33,074 nt of DNA from Pseudomonadota bacterium (GTDB lineage Bacteria; Pseudomonadota; Gammaproteobacteria; Burkholderiales; Rhodocyclaceae): contig JAFEDI010000053.1 of assembly GCA_018241725.1 (NCBI GenBank), positions 1 to 33,074 of the forward strand, given 5' to 3'. The position numbers and the translations under genes were made by a program. This document shows positions 32,198-33,074 of the stretch, one piece after another (positions within the stretch are counted from its first letter, which is position 1; the number at the start of each line of letters is the position of its first letter). Below the pieces are notes generated by a model. That model worked only from the letters and a program-made list of their open reading frames with translations, ran no database searches and had not been told where the DNA came from.

Positions 32198-33074
32198 ATG
32201 ACCACAGAACTTCTCGCCTCCGGGATCGGCCTGATCCTGGTGCTGGCCACCTGCGGGTTGGTGTTTGTGCTGGCGCGCCGCCCGCTGCGCCAGGTGCAGC
32301 GGCAACTGGACGACATCCGTGGCCTGCTCGACGACCCGAGCGCATCGGCCAGCGCCGCCGACTCGGTGCGCCGCCTCGAAGGTCTGCTGCAGCAGAAGGT
32401 TGCCGCCGCCCGCCGCATGGGCGAGCTGGCCCGCAACCTGATGGTGTCCTCCGGCACGCTGGTGTCGTCCTTCACCGACGTGGTGCAGACCGCCGACCAG
32501 CAGTCGGAGCTGGCGATTGCTGCGTCGTCGGCGGTCGATGGCATGGCGGCTGGCATCGGCGCGGTGTCGACGGAGGCCGGGCAACTGCTCGGCATCGCCG
32601 CCGACGCCCACGCGCGGGCCTCGTCCGGCGGCGGCCGGGTGGCCGAGATGTCGGACAGCGTGCGCGAACTGGCCGGCGTGGTTGGGGCCGTGGGGCAGGA
32701 ATTCGCCGGTGTGCACGCGCACATCGAGCAGATCGGCAAGATCGTGCAGATCATCCAGGGCATCGCCAGCCAGACCAACCTGCTGGCCCTCAACGCGGCC
32801 ATCGAGGCGGCACGGGCCGGCGAGCAGGGCCGCGGCTTCGCGGTGGTGGCCGACGAGGTGCGCAAGCTCGCCGAGCGGACCAGCGAAGCGACGGTCAGCG
32901 TCGGCGAGATCATCGCCGCCATCGAGAGCGGCAGCGACGGGCTCAACGAGCCGCTCAGCCGTGTGAAGGCCCAGGCCGGCGCCAGCGCCGACAGTACCGG
33001 CGAGGCGGCCCAGACCCTGGCGGCGATCGCCGACGGGGCCAGCCAGACGATGGCGGCGGTGGAGAACATCGTCA
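32198..33074 (+). CDS. Methyl-accepting chemotaxis protein, 3' end outside the window
   Basis: The frame is open from ATG 32198, after AAGGAAGG, to the window edge (292 codons seen). One N-terminal helix (about 5-25, [20 protein letters not shown]) has no periplasmic domain after it, so this is a membrane-anchored cytoplasmic sensor. The highly conserved hairpin tip is at about 185-225 ([35 protein letters not shown]). The region in between lacks a clear ligand domain and is mostly helical. It passes signals to CheA/CheW at the inner face of the membrane or to another chemosensory pathway. The ligand is unknown. Confidence 0.93.
   Translation, partial: MTTELLASGIGLILVLATCGLVFVLARRPLRQVQRQLDDIRGLLDDPSASASAADSVRRLEGLLQQKVAAARRMGELARNLMVSSGTLVSSFTDVVQTADQQSELAIAASSAVDGMAAGIGAVSTEAGQLLGIAADAHARASSGGGRVAEMSDSVRELAGVVGAVGQEFAGVHAHIEQIGKIVQIIQGIASQTNLLALNAAIEAARAGEQGRGFAVVADEVRKLAERTSEATVSVGEIIAAIESGSDGLNEPLSRVKAQAGASADSTGEAAQTLAAIADGASQTMAAVENIV

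Noticed and set aside
1-33074. CRISPR arrays, insertion sequences, rRNA, riboswitches
   Set aside because: No regular short direct repeats, no transposase frame, and no known riboswitch core were seen when reading both strands.

Overview
The window looks like chromosomal DNA of a GC-rich, Gram-negative betaproteobacterium, most likely of the order Rhodocyclales (Zoogloea/Thauera/Azospira-like). This is inferred from a PEP-CTERM surface protein with a sigma-54 promoter, the Acs/CrbS-type acetate cluster, a secretin operon of MSHA/type II type, and codon usage; no rRNA or species marker is present. I see no insertion sequence, prophage or CRISPR array.

Layout. (1) 1-3470: a PEP-CTERM exported protein on the minus strand behind a very good -24/-12 (sigma-54) promoter, a structured gene-free stretch, a membrane-anchored hexapeptide acyltransferase (+) and a convergent family-1 glycosyltransferase (-). 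These are plausible extracellular matrix or floc functions. (2) 10451 down to 3590, minus strand: a tight five-gene operon for a type II secretion/type IV pilus-like machine: lipoprotein secretin (MshL-like), GspE ATPase, GspF platform protein, a GspL/PilM-PilN-like protein and a PilO/GspM-like protein. No pilin or prepilin peptidase is in view. (3) 10762-22545, plus strand: acetyl-CoA synthetase, a 63-residue membrane protein, a symporter-histidine kinase fusion of the CrbS/MxtR type, a CheY-like receiver, a membrane protein joining a degenerate kinase to an intact DEDDh exonuclease, a CBS-DUF294 nucleotidyltransferase, a DUF4212 small subunit and a large Na+/solute symporter. Together these read as an acetate/short-chain acid sensing, uptake and activation locus. 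(4) 22560-23210: tRNA-Ser(GGA) with its own promoter and terminator, then an orphan FliL-domain protein. (5) 23217-32084: a divergent LysR regulator with an ATAC-N7-GTAT operator facing a run of DUF1302, DUF1329, Ycf48-like, RND permease and universal-stress/hemerythrin genes, probably an envelope transport system for a hydrophobic compound. (6) 32198-end: start of a chemoreceptor cut by the window edge.

How they may work together (inference). The CrbS-like sensor would detect a transported acid or the flux through its own symporter domain and phosphorylate the adjacent receiver, with Acs converting acetate to acetyl-CoA. The receiver has no output domain, so the pseudokinase-exonuclease and the nucleotidyltransferase next to it are candidate downstream partners. 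This kinase-exonuclease-nucleotidyltransferase-symporter set is the most interesting part of the window. The individual families are known, but I know of no described mechanism for the exonuclease fusion.
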